A stretch of 56,841 bases of DNA from Gemmatimonadota bacterium (GTDB lineage: Bacteria; Latescibacterota; UBA2968; UBA8231): NCBI GenBank assembly GCA_018672475.1, contig JABHFS010000099.1, positions 1 through 56,841 of the forward strand, written 5' to 3'. Position numbers and translations under genes: made by a program. Positions within the stretch are counted from its first letter, which is position 1. Every line of letters starts with the position of its first letter. The notes under the pieces were generated by a model. It ran no database searches and had not been told where the DNA came from. It saw only the letters and a program-made list of their open reading frames with translations. Shown in pieces: positions 1-7,765 of the stretch.

Positions 1-63
1 AATTCGTCCGGGTGCAGACTGCGCAGGCCGTCGCACCACAATGGATCGGAAGTGCGCGGCGTA

Positions 64-1746
64 TTAGTCTCTCGTCAATTGACGATAATGCACGCGCTTC
101 GGCACAATCGAATCCTCGCCAAGGCGCGCTTTTTTATTTTCTTCGTATTCGGAGAAATTGCCCTCAAACCAATACACCTGGCTATCGCCCTCAAAAGCCA
201 GGATATGCGTCGCGATGCGGTCGAGAAACCAGCGATCATGACTGATGATCACCGCGCAACCGGCAAAATTCTCTAAGCCTTCTTCTAAGGCCCGCAACGT
301 ATTCACATCCAAATCGTTGGTCGGCTCATCGAGCAAGAGCACATTGGCCTGCTCCTTGAGCACCTTCGCCAGATGTACCCGGTTGCGCTGCCCGCCCGAG
401 AGCGTGCCGACGGGCTGCTGCTGGTCGCCGCCGCCAAAATTAAAACGCGAGACATAAGCCCTAGAGCTCATTGTGTGATCGCCCAACTCAATCTCTTCCT
501 CACCACCTGAGATCTCCTGCCAAACCGTATTCTCCCCCGACAGCGTCTCCCGGCTCTGGTCGACATAAGCCAATTGCACCGTCTCGCCGATATCGATCGA
601 ACCACTATCAGGTACCTCTTGCCCTGTAATCAAACGAAACAAGGTCGTCTTACCCGCACCATTCGGCCCAATGACTCCGACGATCCCGCCGGAAGGCAGT
701 GTGAATTCCATATTCTCAAACAGAATGCGATCGCCATAACTCTTGCTCACGCCCTTCGTCTCAATGGCGATATCACCCAAGCGCGGGCCCGGCGGGATAT
801 AGATCTGCATTTCTTCGTTGCGCTGCACCTTATCCTGGTTGATCAGCTCTTCGTAAGCCCTGACCCTGGCTTTATTCTTCTGCTGTCTGGCCTTGGGCGT
901 CATACGGACCCACTCCAGTTCGCGTTCGATCGTCTTCTGCAACTCGCCCTCGGTCTTCTGCTCCAAGCGTAGCTGCTCATCTTTCTGCTCCAACCACGAG
1001 GAATAATTGCCCTTCCACGGCACACCGCGCCCCTGGTCCATCTCCAGAATCCACCCGGCGACATTATCCAAAAAGTAGCGATCATGCGTGACGGCAATGA
1101 CCGTCCCCTGATACTGCTGTAAATGGCCCTCCAACCACGCCACCGTTTCCGCGTCGAGATGGTTGGTCGGCTCGTCGAGCAGCAGGATATCCGGCTTGTG
1201 CAACAACAAGCGGCACAGCGCTACCCGCCGCTTCTCGCCGCCTGAAAGCACGTCTACCACTTGGTCCTCCGGCGGACAGCGCAACGCGTCCATCGCCATC
1301 TCTAAACGCGCGTCCAAATCCCAGGCGCCCGTCGCGTCCAGCCGTTCGGCGACCTTGGCCTGTTTCTCGATCAGCGCGTTCATCTCGTCGTCTTCCATCG
1401 GCTCGGCGAACTTGGCGTTGATCTGCTCGTATTCCCTCAGCATGTCCACCGTCTCCTGCGCCCCTTCCTCGACGATCTGCCGCACCGTCTTGCCCGCCTC
1501 CAACTCCGGTTCCTGCTCCAAATACCCCACGCTAAAACCCGGCTGAATATTGACCTCCCCCTCGTATTCGCCGTCGATTCCCGCCATAATCTTCAGCAGC
1601 GTGCTCTTACCCGAACCGTTCAGCCCCAACACGCCTATTTTCGCACCGTAAAAATACGATAGCGATATGTCTTCAATGATCACTGTGCGGTTATAGTGCT
1701 TACTAACCTTGTGCATCGAATAAATAACTTTGTCCGGCTCTGTCAT
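64..1746 (-). CDS. ettA: Energy-dependent translational throttle protein EttA (ABC-F ATPase)
   Basis: A 560-residue cytosolic ABC-F ATPase of the normal EttA length. The first Walker A is GLNGSGKST at residues 41-49, followed by an LSGGE signature and a DEPTNHLD Walker B. The second ATPase half has GPNGAGKTT, LSGGQ and DEPTNDLD. Between them lies the charged linker arm with ARQQKNKARVRAYEEL, as in the family. There are no membrane segments, so it is not a transporter. EttA binds the ribosomal E site and couples the first translocation step to the ATP/ADP level. The start follows a purine-rich leader and the stop is near the window edge. It lies about 200 bases downstream of the operon at 1951-5151 on the same strand and is probably a separate unit. 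A second, different ABC-F protein lies at 41510. Identification is firm. Confidence 0.95.
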   Translation of the reverse strand: MTEPDKVIYSMHKVSKHYNRTVIIEDISLSYFYGAKIGVLGLNGSGKSTLLKIMAGIDGEYEGEVNIQPGFSVGYLEQEPELEAGKTVRQIVEEGAQETVDMLREYEQINAKFAEPMEDDEMNALIEKQAKVAERLDATGAWDLDARLEMAMDALRCPPEDQVVDVLSGGEKRRVALCRLLLHKPDILLLDEPTNHLDAETVAWLEGHLQQYQGTVIAVTHDRYFLDNVAGWILEMDQGRGVPWKGNYSSWLEQKDEQLRLEQKTEGELQKTIERELEWVRMTPKARQQKNKARVRAYEELINQDKVQRNEEMQIYIPPGPRLGDIAIETKGVSKSYGDRILFENMEFTLPSGGIVGVIGPNGAGKTTLFRLITGQEVPDSGSIDIGETVQLAYVDQSRETLSGENTVWQEISGGEEEIELGDHTMSSRAYVSRFNFGGGDQQQPVGTLSGGQRNRVHLAKVLKEQANVLLLDEPTNDLDVNTLRALEEGLENFAGCAVIISHDRWFLDRIATHILAFEGDSQVYWFEGNFSEYEENKKARLGEDSIVPKRVHYRQLTRD

Positions 1747-1950
1747 TTTATCTTCCTCTGTATAAATTGTCTTGGCGATTAATAATTAAGTTCGGTACTA
1801 ATGGTCTGTTGACGGGGTGCGTCTCCGGGTATTTTTAAGCCCCCCGGACCGTCGCCCATCGAGAGGCTTACGCCCCACTCCCGCTCCAATATATCTCGCG
1901 AACCAAGCCAGCGAAGGCAGCCCCCCACCCCGAAGCGAGAGACGCGCTCC
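1747..1950. other. Intergenic region with first copy of repeat B core
   Basis: No gene is supported here. The stretch carries, at 1871-1885, the core CGCCCCACTCCCGCT, which recurs exactly at 5560-5574 and with one mismatch at 50361-50375, all three between genes. The flanks of this first copy do not extend the match clearly, so it is the weakest copy. Confidence 0.35.
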
Positions 1951-2886
1951 TCAAGCCAGCCCTTCATACGCCGAAAACACAATCCCCAGATCGCGTTCTG
2001 CCCGAGGAAAATCCGAATAAGGCCGCCGCCCAGGCTCTGCTAAACACGCCAAAAAATCCCGCACCATCGCCCCATAGCCCATCATATCGCCGAAGCCGGG
2101 AAAATAAAGCCGCTTGCGTCGCCCTTTCAACCGTACATAAATGCCATTGCTCTCAAAAACAACCTGCCCCGCCGTACCAACAATGTGCGAATGCTGAAAG
2201 GTCCCCTGCGCCAGACTGAACGCGTTCCAGGCATAACGCAACAGCAATTCCGCACCGTCCGCGTACTCGACCCGCACCAGAGAATTACGCTCAGGCTCGC
2301 CCGCTACCGCGCCGGGAAACTCCGCTGACACCCGTCGCAATTCGCCGTCAAAAAGATCTGCGCCAAACGCCACAAAGTGGACCCCACCTTCCAACAGCGC
2401 CCCATACCCGCTCTTCCACCCCGAAGAAGCCTGCGTAAAACGCTTGCCAATGGTCGCCTGGCGCACTTCGCCGATAAGATCCTGCTGCAAAACCCACTTG
2501 ATCAATTTCAGCGCGGGCTTGTAATAATAATTCTCCGCCACCATCAATAGCACATCCGGATGCGCCGCCGCCACCGCACCGATCGCCACCAGATCCTCCG
2601 CCGTCGCGCACAAGGGTTTTTCTACTAATACCCCCTTACCCGCTTCTATCGCATCAATCACCTGTACCCGGTGCGCCTCCGGCGGCGTACTGATCAGCAC
2701 CGCGTCCACCGCACTGTCGAGCACTTCCTCATAACTATCGAAGACCCGCCCACCGCCAAACTCGCCGCTGAAAGCCTGGGCGCTCGCCCGCGTACGGCTG
2801 TAGAAACACAACTCGGCCTTATCGACCAAATTCTTCGCGTGCAATCGGCCAATCGACCCACAGCCCACCAGACAGATTTTTTTCAT
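1951..2886 (-). CDS. Gfo/Idh/MocA family oxidoreductase
   Basis: A 311-residue NAD(P)-dependent dehydrogenase of the Gfo/Idh/MocA family. It opens with a Rossmann motif (ICLVGCGSIGRLHAKNL) and has the VEKPL motif carrying the catalytic-site lysine near residue 95. These enzymes oxidise or reduce a ring or side-chain hydroxyl of sugars, inositols or related polyols; the substrate cannot be read from sequence. The start chosen is the ATG at 2886, immediately before the Rossmann strand and overlapping the stop of the GMC gene in an ATGA arrangement; the longer frame to 3018 would add an unlikely 44 residues inside that gene. It is the last gene of a three-gene overlapping operon with the duplicated membrane protein and the GMC flavoprotein, which suggests the two dehydrogenases act on the same compound. 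Confidence 0.85.
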   Translation of the reverse strand: MKKICLVGCGSIGRLHAKNLVDKAELCFYSRTRASAQAFSGEFGGGRVFDSYEEVLDSAVDAVLISTPPEAHRVQVIDAIEAGKGVLVEKPLCATAEDLVAIGAVAAAHPDVLLMVAENYYYKPALKLIKWVLQQDLIGEVRQATIGKRFTQASSGWKSGYGALLEGGVHFVAFGADLFDGELRRVSAEFPGAVAGEPERNSLVRVEYADGAELLLRYAWNAFSLAQGTFQHSHIVGTAGQVVFESNGIYVRLKGRRKRLYFPGFGDMMGYGAMVRDFLACLAEPGRRPYSDFPRAERDLGIVFSAYEGLA

Positions 2887-4370
2887 CGCGTCGCTACAAT
2901 TCGCTCGGCCACCCGCAAGGCGTTGGCCGCAATGGTCAAACTCGGATTCACCCCACCCGAAGTCGGCATAAAACTGCCGTCGGCCACATAGAGATTTTCC
3001 GCGCCCCAATACCGACAATTCTCATCCAAAACACCCTCCTCCGGCGTATGGGCAGAACGCAGCGTACCCACCGCATGCGAAAACGAATCGATCAAATGAC
3101 GGTAGCGGAACAAACCGCCCGACTTGCGCAATATTTTACCCGCCTTGGCCATCAGATAATCCCTGCGTCGGCAATCTTCCTCGCTATATTCGTGCTCCAC
3201 CTGCACCAACTCCATGCCGAAAGCATCCGACTCGCCTGCCAACGTCACTCGATTCTCCGCGCGCGGCTCGTCTTCGGCAACGCACAGCAGATTCTGCATA
3301 TTGCCCGCCAAAAGCCCCGCCATCGTCTGCAAACCCCAAGGCGTGTGGTGGCGGATAACCGGCGGCGCCGGAGAGTAGATATCCTGCACGACCCCCACCG
3401 CCGTACCCAACTCCGAGCGCAGATCCTCATAGAAATCGGTAAAACAAACTTGCTTGTGAAAGACCTGTTCGGGATTGGTGCGAAAAGGGAAGATGTTATT
3501 GACCACGCCATTGCAATGGCGCATGAGAAAACGGCCGATCAGCGGATGATCATAACCCGAGCGCTGCATCAGCGCCGGGCTGCCGAGCGCACCGGCTGCC
3601 AATACCACCCGATCAGCCCTAAGCGAGTAGGACTGCCGCGACTCGCCGTCGACATATTCGACCCCCTCAACACGCCCGCTCTGTTGCAACAGACGCCGGG
3701 CTACCGCACCGACAATAATCTGCAAACCCGCCGCCTGAGCCTCAGCCAACACCGTCGAGGCCATATCATTTTTGGCCTCCACCTTGCAGGGAAAGCCGTC
3801 GCAGGTAATACAGCGCAAACAAAGCGGCCTAGTCGCGTCCGAAAAATTAATCGCCAGCGGAATCTTGAAAGGCTGCAAACCCAAGGCCTGCCCCGTCTCG
3901 TAGATACGCCGGGCCGGCGCACTCAACTCGATGGCGTCGTGCGGATACGCCCCTACACCAGGCGGCTCGTGCGGATCCGCCCCCGCCTCGCCGTGCACCC
4001 CCATAAGTTGTTCGGCCTGCGTGTAATAGGGCGCTAAATCGCCATACGCAAAAGGCCAGCGGGCAAAATCCGCTGGCCGCAACCTGAGCGAGGCCCCGCC
4101 ATAAAAAACGGAGTTCCCACCGACAACTTCATTGGCGTACACCCGCTGGAAATCACGGCTGCCATACTGTTTAATCAGCAGCGGCGAGGTACCCCGATAG
4201 CGCTGTTTAATCAGGATTTCGGATTGATCCCAATCCACGTCGTCGCGTCGGGCCCATTGGCCGCGCTCCAGCAACGCCGTCTTGAAACCCGCGCGTACCA
4301 ATGCGCGGGCAACCAGCGAACCGCCGAAGCCGGAGCCGACTACGACCGCGTCATAGTGCGCCGAGTTCAT
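2883..4370 (-). CDS. GMC family FAD-dependent oxidoreductase
   Basis: A 495-residue flavoprotein. The N-terminus has the FAD dinucleotide-binding motif VVGSGFGGSLVARAL (about residues 10-24) ending in an acidic ELLERG-type strand (ALLERG). The C-terminus has the GMC-type closing block with VADGSFMPTSGGVNPSLTIAANALRVAERIV, and a HAVGTLR stretch supplies the usual active-site histidine region. Family members oxidise alcohols, sterols or sugars and pass electrons to oxygen or to membrane carriers. No signal peptide or Tat motif is visible. The start at 4370 lies 20 bases inside the upstream membrane-protein gene, and the stop overlaps the next start by 4 bases, so all three are likely translated as one unit. 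In several bacteria GMC flavoproteins pair with a membrane electron-accepting subunit; whether the neighbour plays that role is only an inference. Confidence 0.88.
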   Translation of the reverse strand: MNSAHYDAVVVGSGFGGSLVARALVRAGFKTALLERGQWARRDDVDWDQSEILIKQRYRGTSPLLIKQYGSRDFQRVYANEVVGGNSVFYGGASLRLRPADFARWPFAYGDLAPYYTQAEQLMGVHGEAGADPHEPPGVGAYPHDAIELSAPARRIYETGQALGLQPFKIPLAINFSDATRPLCLRCITCDGFPCKVEAKNDMASTVLAEAQAAGLQIIVGAVARRLLQQSGRVEGVEYVDGESRQSYSLRADRVVLAAGALGSPALMQRSGYDHPLIGRFLMRHCNGVVNNIFPFRTNPEQVFHKQVCFTDFYEDLRSELGTAVGVVQDIYSPAPPVIRHHTPWGLQTMAGLLAGNMQNLLCVAEDEPRAENRVTLAGESDAFGMELVQVEHEYSEEDCRRRDYLMAKAGKILRKSGGLFRYRHLIDSFSHAVGTLRSAHTPEEGVLDENCRYWGAENLYVADGSFMPTSGGVNPSLTIAANALRVAERIVATR

Positions 4371-5151
4371 AGGCGTAAAGTACGGCTAAGCCGGCAACAA
4401 TCACCAGCGCCAGATAGTGGAATTTCTCGCGGGTATCCAGCATCTGCTGAATTCGCGGCAAACCGGGTTGGAACTTGCCCGACATATTGCGTTGGATATA
4501 GGTCTTGTAATATTCGACCGAAAAACGCTCCAAGCCGCCGTTCATATAAATCAGGAAACCCAGCGCGACCGGATGCTCCGGATCGCCGAGGAAGTAGAAT
4601 AGCGGGCTCAACACCGCGAGCACCACCCCCGAACGTTGGAACTTGAGCGGCTGAAAGCCCTCAAAGGGCGCGTCCTTATAAGCCCCGCCCAGCGCGACAA
4701 TACACCCGGTGCCATAGGCCGTCACCAGATAAGCCCAAAAACTCATCATCGGCAACTCAACCAGCAAAAAGGCGAAGACGATCGCGACAATCACCGTGCC
4801 CACAGCATAGCGCAACAAGTCGCTTTCGACGTGGCGGCCGAAGAAGGTGATGCGCGAGGGCACGAAATATTTCTGCTGGTCTTCAGTGCGGAAGAAGCCC
4901 TTGTAGATCTCAGCCAAAAAGCGCTCTATTCCCATAATTAGGAAAAAGACCTGCACCAGGCCAAGGTGCTGAAACTTGACGCTGAAAAAGGGCACGAAAT
5001 ACAGCGGCAAAAAGATCGCGATATGGAAGTAGACGCTGCGCGGAAAGGTCTTCGGTTTGAAGCCCTCGTAGGGAGAGTCTTTGAAGGCACCCCACAGCGA
5101 GGTGTAGAGTCCTGAGATGAGGCTGGTGATAAATGGTGTAATTATGCTCAT
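4351..5151 (-). CDS. Unrecognised membrane protein made of two homologous halves
   Basis: I do not recognise this family. Counting from the ATG at 5151 it has 266 residues. Two copies of the same module are plain: GAFKDSPYEGFKPKTFPRS at 21-39 matches GAYKDAPFEGFQPLKFQRS at 156-174, and GIERFLAEIYKGF at 74-86 matches GLERFSVEYYKTY at 206-218. Each module has hydrophobic segments between and after these motifs (about 41-58, 62-75, 112-132, 137-155, 174-188, 246-262), so the protein should sit in the inner membrane. The conserved D, P, E, R and K residues repeat in both halves and may form a binding site. The frame stays open to 5223, but the start at 5151 begins the conserved part. It is first in a three-gene overlapping operon with a GMC flavoprotein and a Gfo/Idh/MocA enzyme. 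Confidence 0.8.
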   Translation of the reverse strand: MSIITPFITSLISGLYTSLWGAFKDSPYEGFKPKTFPRSVYFHIAIFLPLYFVPFFSVKFQHLGLVQVFFLIMGIERFLAEIYKGFFRTEDQQKYFVPSRITFFGRHVESDLLRYAVGTVIVAIVFAFLLVELPMMSFWAYLVTAYGTGCIVALGGAYKDAPFEGFQPLKFQRSGVVLAVLSPLFYFLGDPEHPVALGFLIYMNGGLERFSVEYYKTYIQRNMSGKFQPGLPRIQQMLDTREKFHYLALVIVAGLAVLYAYELGAL

Positions 5152-5193
5152 GTTTGTTTTATTTAGTGGTTGTGGTGATCGTCTCCTGTGGAC

Positions 5194-5328
5194 GGTCCGG
5201 TTTGGGGTTTTCCCGTCGCTCATTCTCGCCGACGATCCCTGGTCGGCTCCGAGGTGTAGCCCTCAGATTTCACTTCCTGTGAAATCTGCGATTACAATCC
5301 GCTCCTGGGAAAACCCAAAAACCGGACC
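5194..5328. repeat. Repeat A copy 1: inverted-repeat element with inner hairpin
   Basis: The ends, 5194-5214 and about 5307-5328, are inverted repeats of 21-22 bases differing by only a few positions (the left end opens GGTCCGGTTT, the right end closes AACCGGACC). Inside lies a perfect hairpin with arms 5264-5273 (CAGATTTCAC) and 5279-5288 (GTGAAATCTG) and a 5-base loop. The block GCTCATTCTCGCC at 5218-5230 and the later CAGAT and CCTGTGA blocks recur in reverse orientation in the element at 21649-21738. Termini plus shared interior suggest a small non-autonomous mobile or palindromic repeat. No encoded protein is visible. Confidence 0.55.
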
Positions 5329-5552
5329 TCAGCTGAGAGAATATTTACAGAGAGCTATTTATTTATTAAAAAGGGCTATTAAAATTTACCTACACCTAAA
5401 AGCAACAATTGCTCTACATCGAGCTTTTTACCAATCCCCATATTAGAGAATAGATGGAAAAAAGGTATGAATAATTTGGATCTTGTTCCCCAGCAGAGCG
5501 AAGGGTCGGGGGGGCTCTCGCAGAGCAAAGCCATTTAAAGGCCATCGGTCGA

Positions 5553-5623
5553 ATTATATCGCCCCACTCCCGCTGCCCGTTAAGGTGGCTCTGCCACGCC
5601 GCCTACCCGACCTCCCGCAAGCT
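5553..5623. repeat. Repeat B copy 2
   Basis: The stretch holds TATATCGCCCCACTCCCGCT followed at 5609-5623 by GACCTCCCGCAAGCT. Both blocks recur in the same order and orientation at 50357-50431 (TATATCGCCCCACTGCCGCT, then GACCTCCCGCCAAGCT), with unrelated sequence of similar length between them. Both sites lie between genes. Confidence 0.5.
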
Positions 5624-5759
5624 AGATAGGGCCGCCTTAGCTTTGCCCGAAGACAGCCCCTCGACCCGAGGGCGTAAAACGCACGCCCCCACCACCAATC
5701 GCCCACAATACAACCCATCAATAGTAGCCCACCACCCCCCATTCGGCAAGACACCCCCC

Positions 5760-5787
5760 TTGCCGCTCTATCACTATATGTTATCTT
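5760..5787 (+). promoter_or_regulatory. Candidate sigma70 promoter for the gene pair at 5830
   Basis: TTGCCG at 5760-5765 and TATCTT at 5782-5787 are 16 bases apart, about 43 bases before the start codon of the TIM-barrel gene. The gene also has an AAGGAG ribosome site at 5816-5821, 8 bases from ATG. Confidence 0.4.
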
Positions 5788-5829
5788 CAAAAGCTCCTAC
5801 AAACTGCCCCAAAACAAGGAGCCCGCCCT

Positions 5830-6693
5830 ATGCGACTCGGCGTCGTCGGCATGCTGCCCCCAGATTTTCGCGACATCAACAACGACCATTTAGAAGCCAT
5901 CAAAGCGCTCAAGCTCACCGGCACCGCTTTCCACGCCGCCGGTGACATGCTCGCCGATGTCACCACCGAAGAATGCCATACAGTCCGCGACACCGTCGCC
6001 GCCGCCGGCATGGACCTGCCGCAATTCGGCATTGGTTTTTCCGAATGCCTCTTTGCCGACGACCAGGCCGTGCGCGATCGGGTCATCGGCAAAATCGAGC
6101 GCGGCATCGAAGTCGCCCGCGACCTCGGCGCCTTCACCTGCCTGATCCGCACCGGCAGCCTCAACCCCGAAGGCTCCTACTGCCCGTCCCGGGAAAACCT
6201 GACTTCTGAGGCCCGGAACCAACTCGTCGAAACCCTAAAACGGGTCGCCGCCAAGGCCGAAGCTGAAGATGTGACGATCGTCATCGAGACGCACGCCCTG
6301 ACCATCATGGGTTCACCCGAGGCCAATCGCGATATCCTGCAAGCCGTCGGCTCCGAACGCGTGACCGTGGTCATGGATTTTGTTAACCACTTCCAAAACC
6401 TCGACCAGGTCTACAACAATACCCAGCGGCTGCAGCATATCTTCGACATTATGAATCCGATCTCGGTCGTCGGCCACGTCAAAGACATCAAACTCTCGCC
6501 CGGCTTAGTGCTGCACATCGACGAAGAAATCCCCGGCGACGGCGAGCTCGATATGGCGCTCGCGCTCAAACTCTGGCACGACGCGCACCCCAACGACTAT
6601 ATGCTCTTGGAACACTTGCCCAACGAGAAATACCCGCGCGCCGCCGCCAATGTGCACCAGATCCTCGCCGACGCCGGCATCCCGGTGCACTAG
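5830..6693 (+). CDS. Sugar phosphate isomerase/epimerase family TIM barrel
   Basis: A 287-residue protein of the xylose-isomerase-like (AP endonuclease 2) TIM-barrel family. The metal-site residues expected at strand ends can be seen: E153 in VIETH, D183 in VVMDF, H216 in VGHVKD and E239 in GDGELD. Members isomerise or epimerise free or phosphorylated sugars and inosose-type cyclitols using a divalent metal; the substrate here is not determined. AAGGAG lies 8 bases before ATG, giving a secure start. It is followed after 6 bases by a propeller protein, so the two are probably one transcript. No signal peptide is present. Confidence 0.85.
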   Translation: MRLGVVGMLPPDFRDINNDHLEAIKALKLTGTAFHAAGDMLADVTTEECHTVRDTVAAAGMDLPQFGIGFSECLFADDQAVRDRVIGKIERGIEVARDLGAFTCLIRTGSLNPEGSYCPSRENLTSEARNQLVETLKRVAAKAEAEDVTIVIETHALTIMGSPEANRDILQAVGSERVTVVMDFVNHFQNLDQVYNNTQRLQHIFDIMNPISVVGHVKDIKLSPGLVLHIDEEIPGDGELDMALALKLWHDAHPNDYMLLEHLPNEKYPRAAANVHQILADAGIPVH

Positions 6694-6699
6694 GCCACA

Positions 6700-7452
6700 A
6701 TGTACCATTCCAACGCCAAAATAACGCAGTCCCGCATCGAGACCCGCTATCAGGTGCAGAAGGAAGAGTGCCGGCCCAATGGCCTGCACTACGACCCGGC
6801 CGGCGACAAGCTCTATATCGTCGACCAAGGCGACGGCGACCTGATCACCGTCAGCGACCCGCGCAATAACCCCCAAGAAAGCGTCTTTAAAGCGAACTCG
6901 GGCAAACCCAGCGGCGTCGTCACCACCAACTTCGGCGGCCAGGATACGATCTTTATGGCCAGCACCTATAACCTGGCCATAACGCAAGTGCGCGGTGAAG
7001 AAGCCGTTGAGGTCGACGTGCGCGGCATCGGCACCGGCATCGTCGACTTCGCACAAGACCTGATAAACGGCACCCACACCGGCTACCACGGCCTCGAATG
7101 GGATGGCGAAAACCTTTGGGCCTCCTCACCACCGGGCAAGGCCATCTTTAAAATGCAGCTCGCCGAGACCGACACCGGCACCACCGTGTCCGCCTGCTCG
7201 TGGTTTCCCATCGCCTTCGGCAACAGGCCCCATGGTTTAGCCTGGGCCGATGAGGCCAAGACGCAAATCTGGTGCAACGACTCGACCTTGCACACCGCCT
7301 ATCGTTACGACGTACAAACCGGCACCTGCCTAGAAATTCTGGTCCTGCCACAAGACGCGCCACAGAGCCACGGCATGACCATTATCGACGGACACCTCTG
7401 GTATTGCGAAGACCAGACAACGGCGCGCATCTGCGAAGTGATTCCGCTTTAA
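6700..7452 (+). CDS. SMP-30/NHL-like beta-propeller protein
   Basis: A 250-residue cytosolic-looking protein. The pattern PNGLHYDPAGDKLYIVDQGDGDLITV near residue 27 and the later YHGLEWDGENLWAS and PHGLAWADEAKTQIWCND repeats are strand-rich blades of the kind found in SMP-30/gluconolactonase and NHL propellers. The acidic residues that bind calcium in true gluconolactonases cannot be assigned with confidence, so hydrolase activity is unproven. It starts 6 bases after the TIM-barrel gene, and the pair may handle one sugar or its lactone. It is shorter than usual for a six-bladed propeller. Confidence 0.7.
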   Translation: MYHSNAKITQSRIETRYQVQKEECRPNGLHYDPAGDKLYIVDQGDGDLITVSDPRNNPQESVFKANSGKPSGVVTTNFGGQDTIFMASTYNLAITQVRGEEAVEVDVRGIGTGIVDFAQDLINGTHTGYHGLEWDGENLWASSPPGKAIFKMQLAETDTGTTVSACSWFPIAFGNRPHGLAWADEAKTQIWCNDSTLHTAYRYDVQTGTCLEILVLPQDAPQSHGMTIIDGHLWYCEDQTTARICEVIPL

Positions 7453-7495
7453 TTCACGTTAAATCAACCCGTTTTAATTTGAGAAGAGCTTCATA

Positions 7496-7734
7496 ATCAA
7501 TCCCCACGGTGCTGACGCACTGAAGCCCCTCTAGGTCGAAGCCGGCGAGGTCGCCATCTTTCCGCACAATCTCTGGCACGCCTCGCCGCGCACCAGGGCC
7601 AGGAGATTCTGCACGGCTTCGTCACCGCCCTACCCTATTACGAGATAGAACCGGCCAACGAGGTTGTCTCGCAGGCCGAGATCACCATCTCCGGCCACGA
7701 GCAAGTGCTCTTGCTCAAACGACAAAAGAACTAA
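7496..7734 (+). pseudogene. Remnant of a phytanoyl-CoA dioxygenase-like gene
   Basis: Only the 3' end of a gene survives. One frame reads NPHGADALKPL, an in-frame TAG at 7532-7534, then VEAGEVAIFPHNLWHASPR; a frameshift then leads into QGQEILHGFVTALPYYE and on to a TAA at 7732-7734. The EAGEVAIFPHNLWH block matches the strand carrying the distal iron-binding histidine in PhyH-type oxygenases, though a cupin-type origin is not excluded. The stop plus frameshift mark it as dead. It lies directly before the aldo/keto reductase gene. Confidence 0.6.
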
Positions 7735-7765
7735 GCTAACAGCATCAACGGACAGGAGTTCTATT

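Larger units (their letters stand above)
5152..5829. other. Long intergenic region with two repeats and an AT-rich stretch
   Basis: No gene is supported. The region divides into an inverted-repeat element (5194-5328), a strongly AT-rich stretch from about 5340 to 5480 unlike the surrounding coding DNA, a copy of repeat B (5553-5623), and a promoter just before the gene at 5830. It separates divergently transcribed units at 5151 and 5830. Confidence 0.6.

Noticed and set aside
1..63. End of another gene at the left edge
   Set aside because: Short open frames in all directions show no recognisable text, so nothing is called.
3048..4037. Open frame of 329 codons on the plus strand opposite the GMC gene
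   Set aside because: It is a mirror of the GMC gene's third-position GC bias; its translation is rich in Arg, His and Gln with no domain, and the GMC motifs on the other strand are clear.
5264..5288. Perfect hairpin as a terminator for the minus-strand operon
   Set aside because: It lies upstream of that operon's first gene, not after a stop, and lacks a T-run; it is better explained as part of repeat A.
6505..7089. 194-codon minus-strand frame across the TIM-barrel/propeller junction
   Set aside because: Crosses two well-supported genes and looks like antisense composition (Val, Ala, Gly, Asp repeats).
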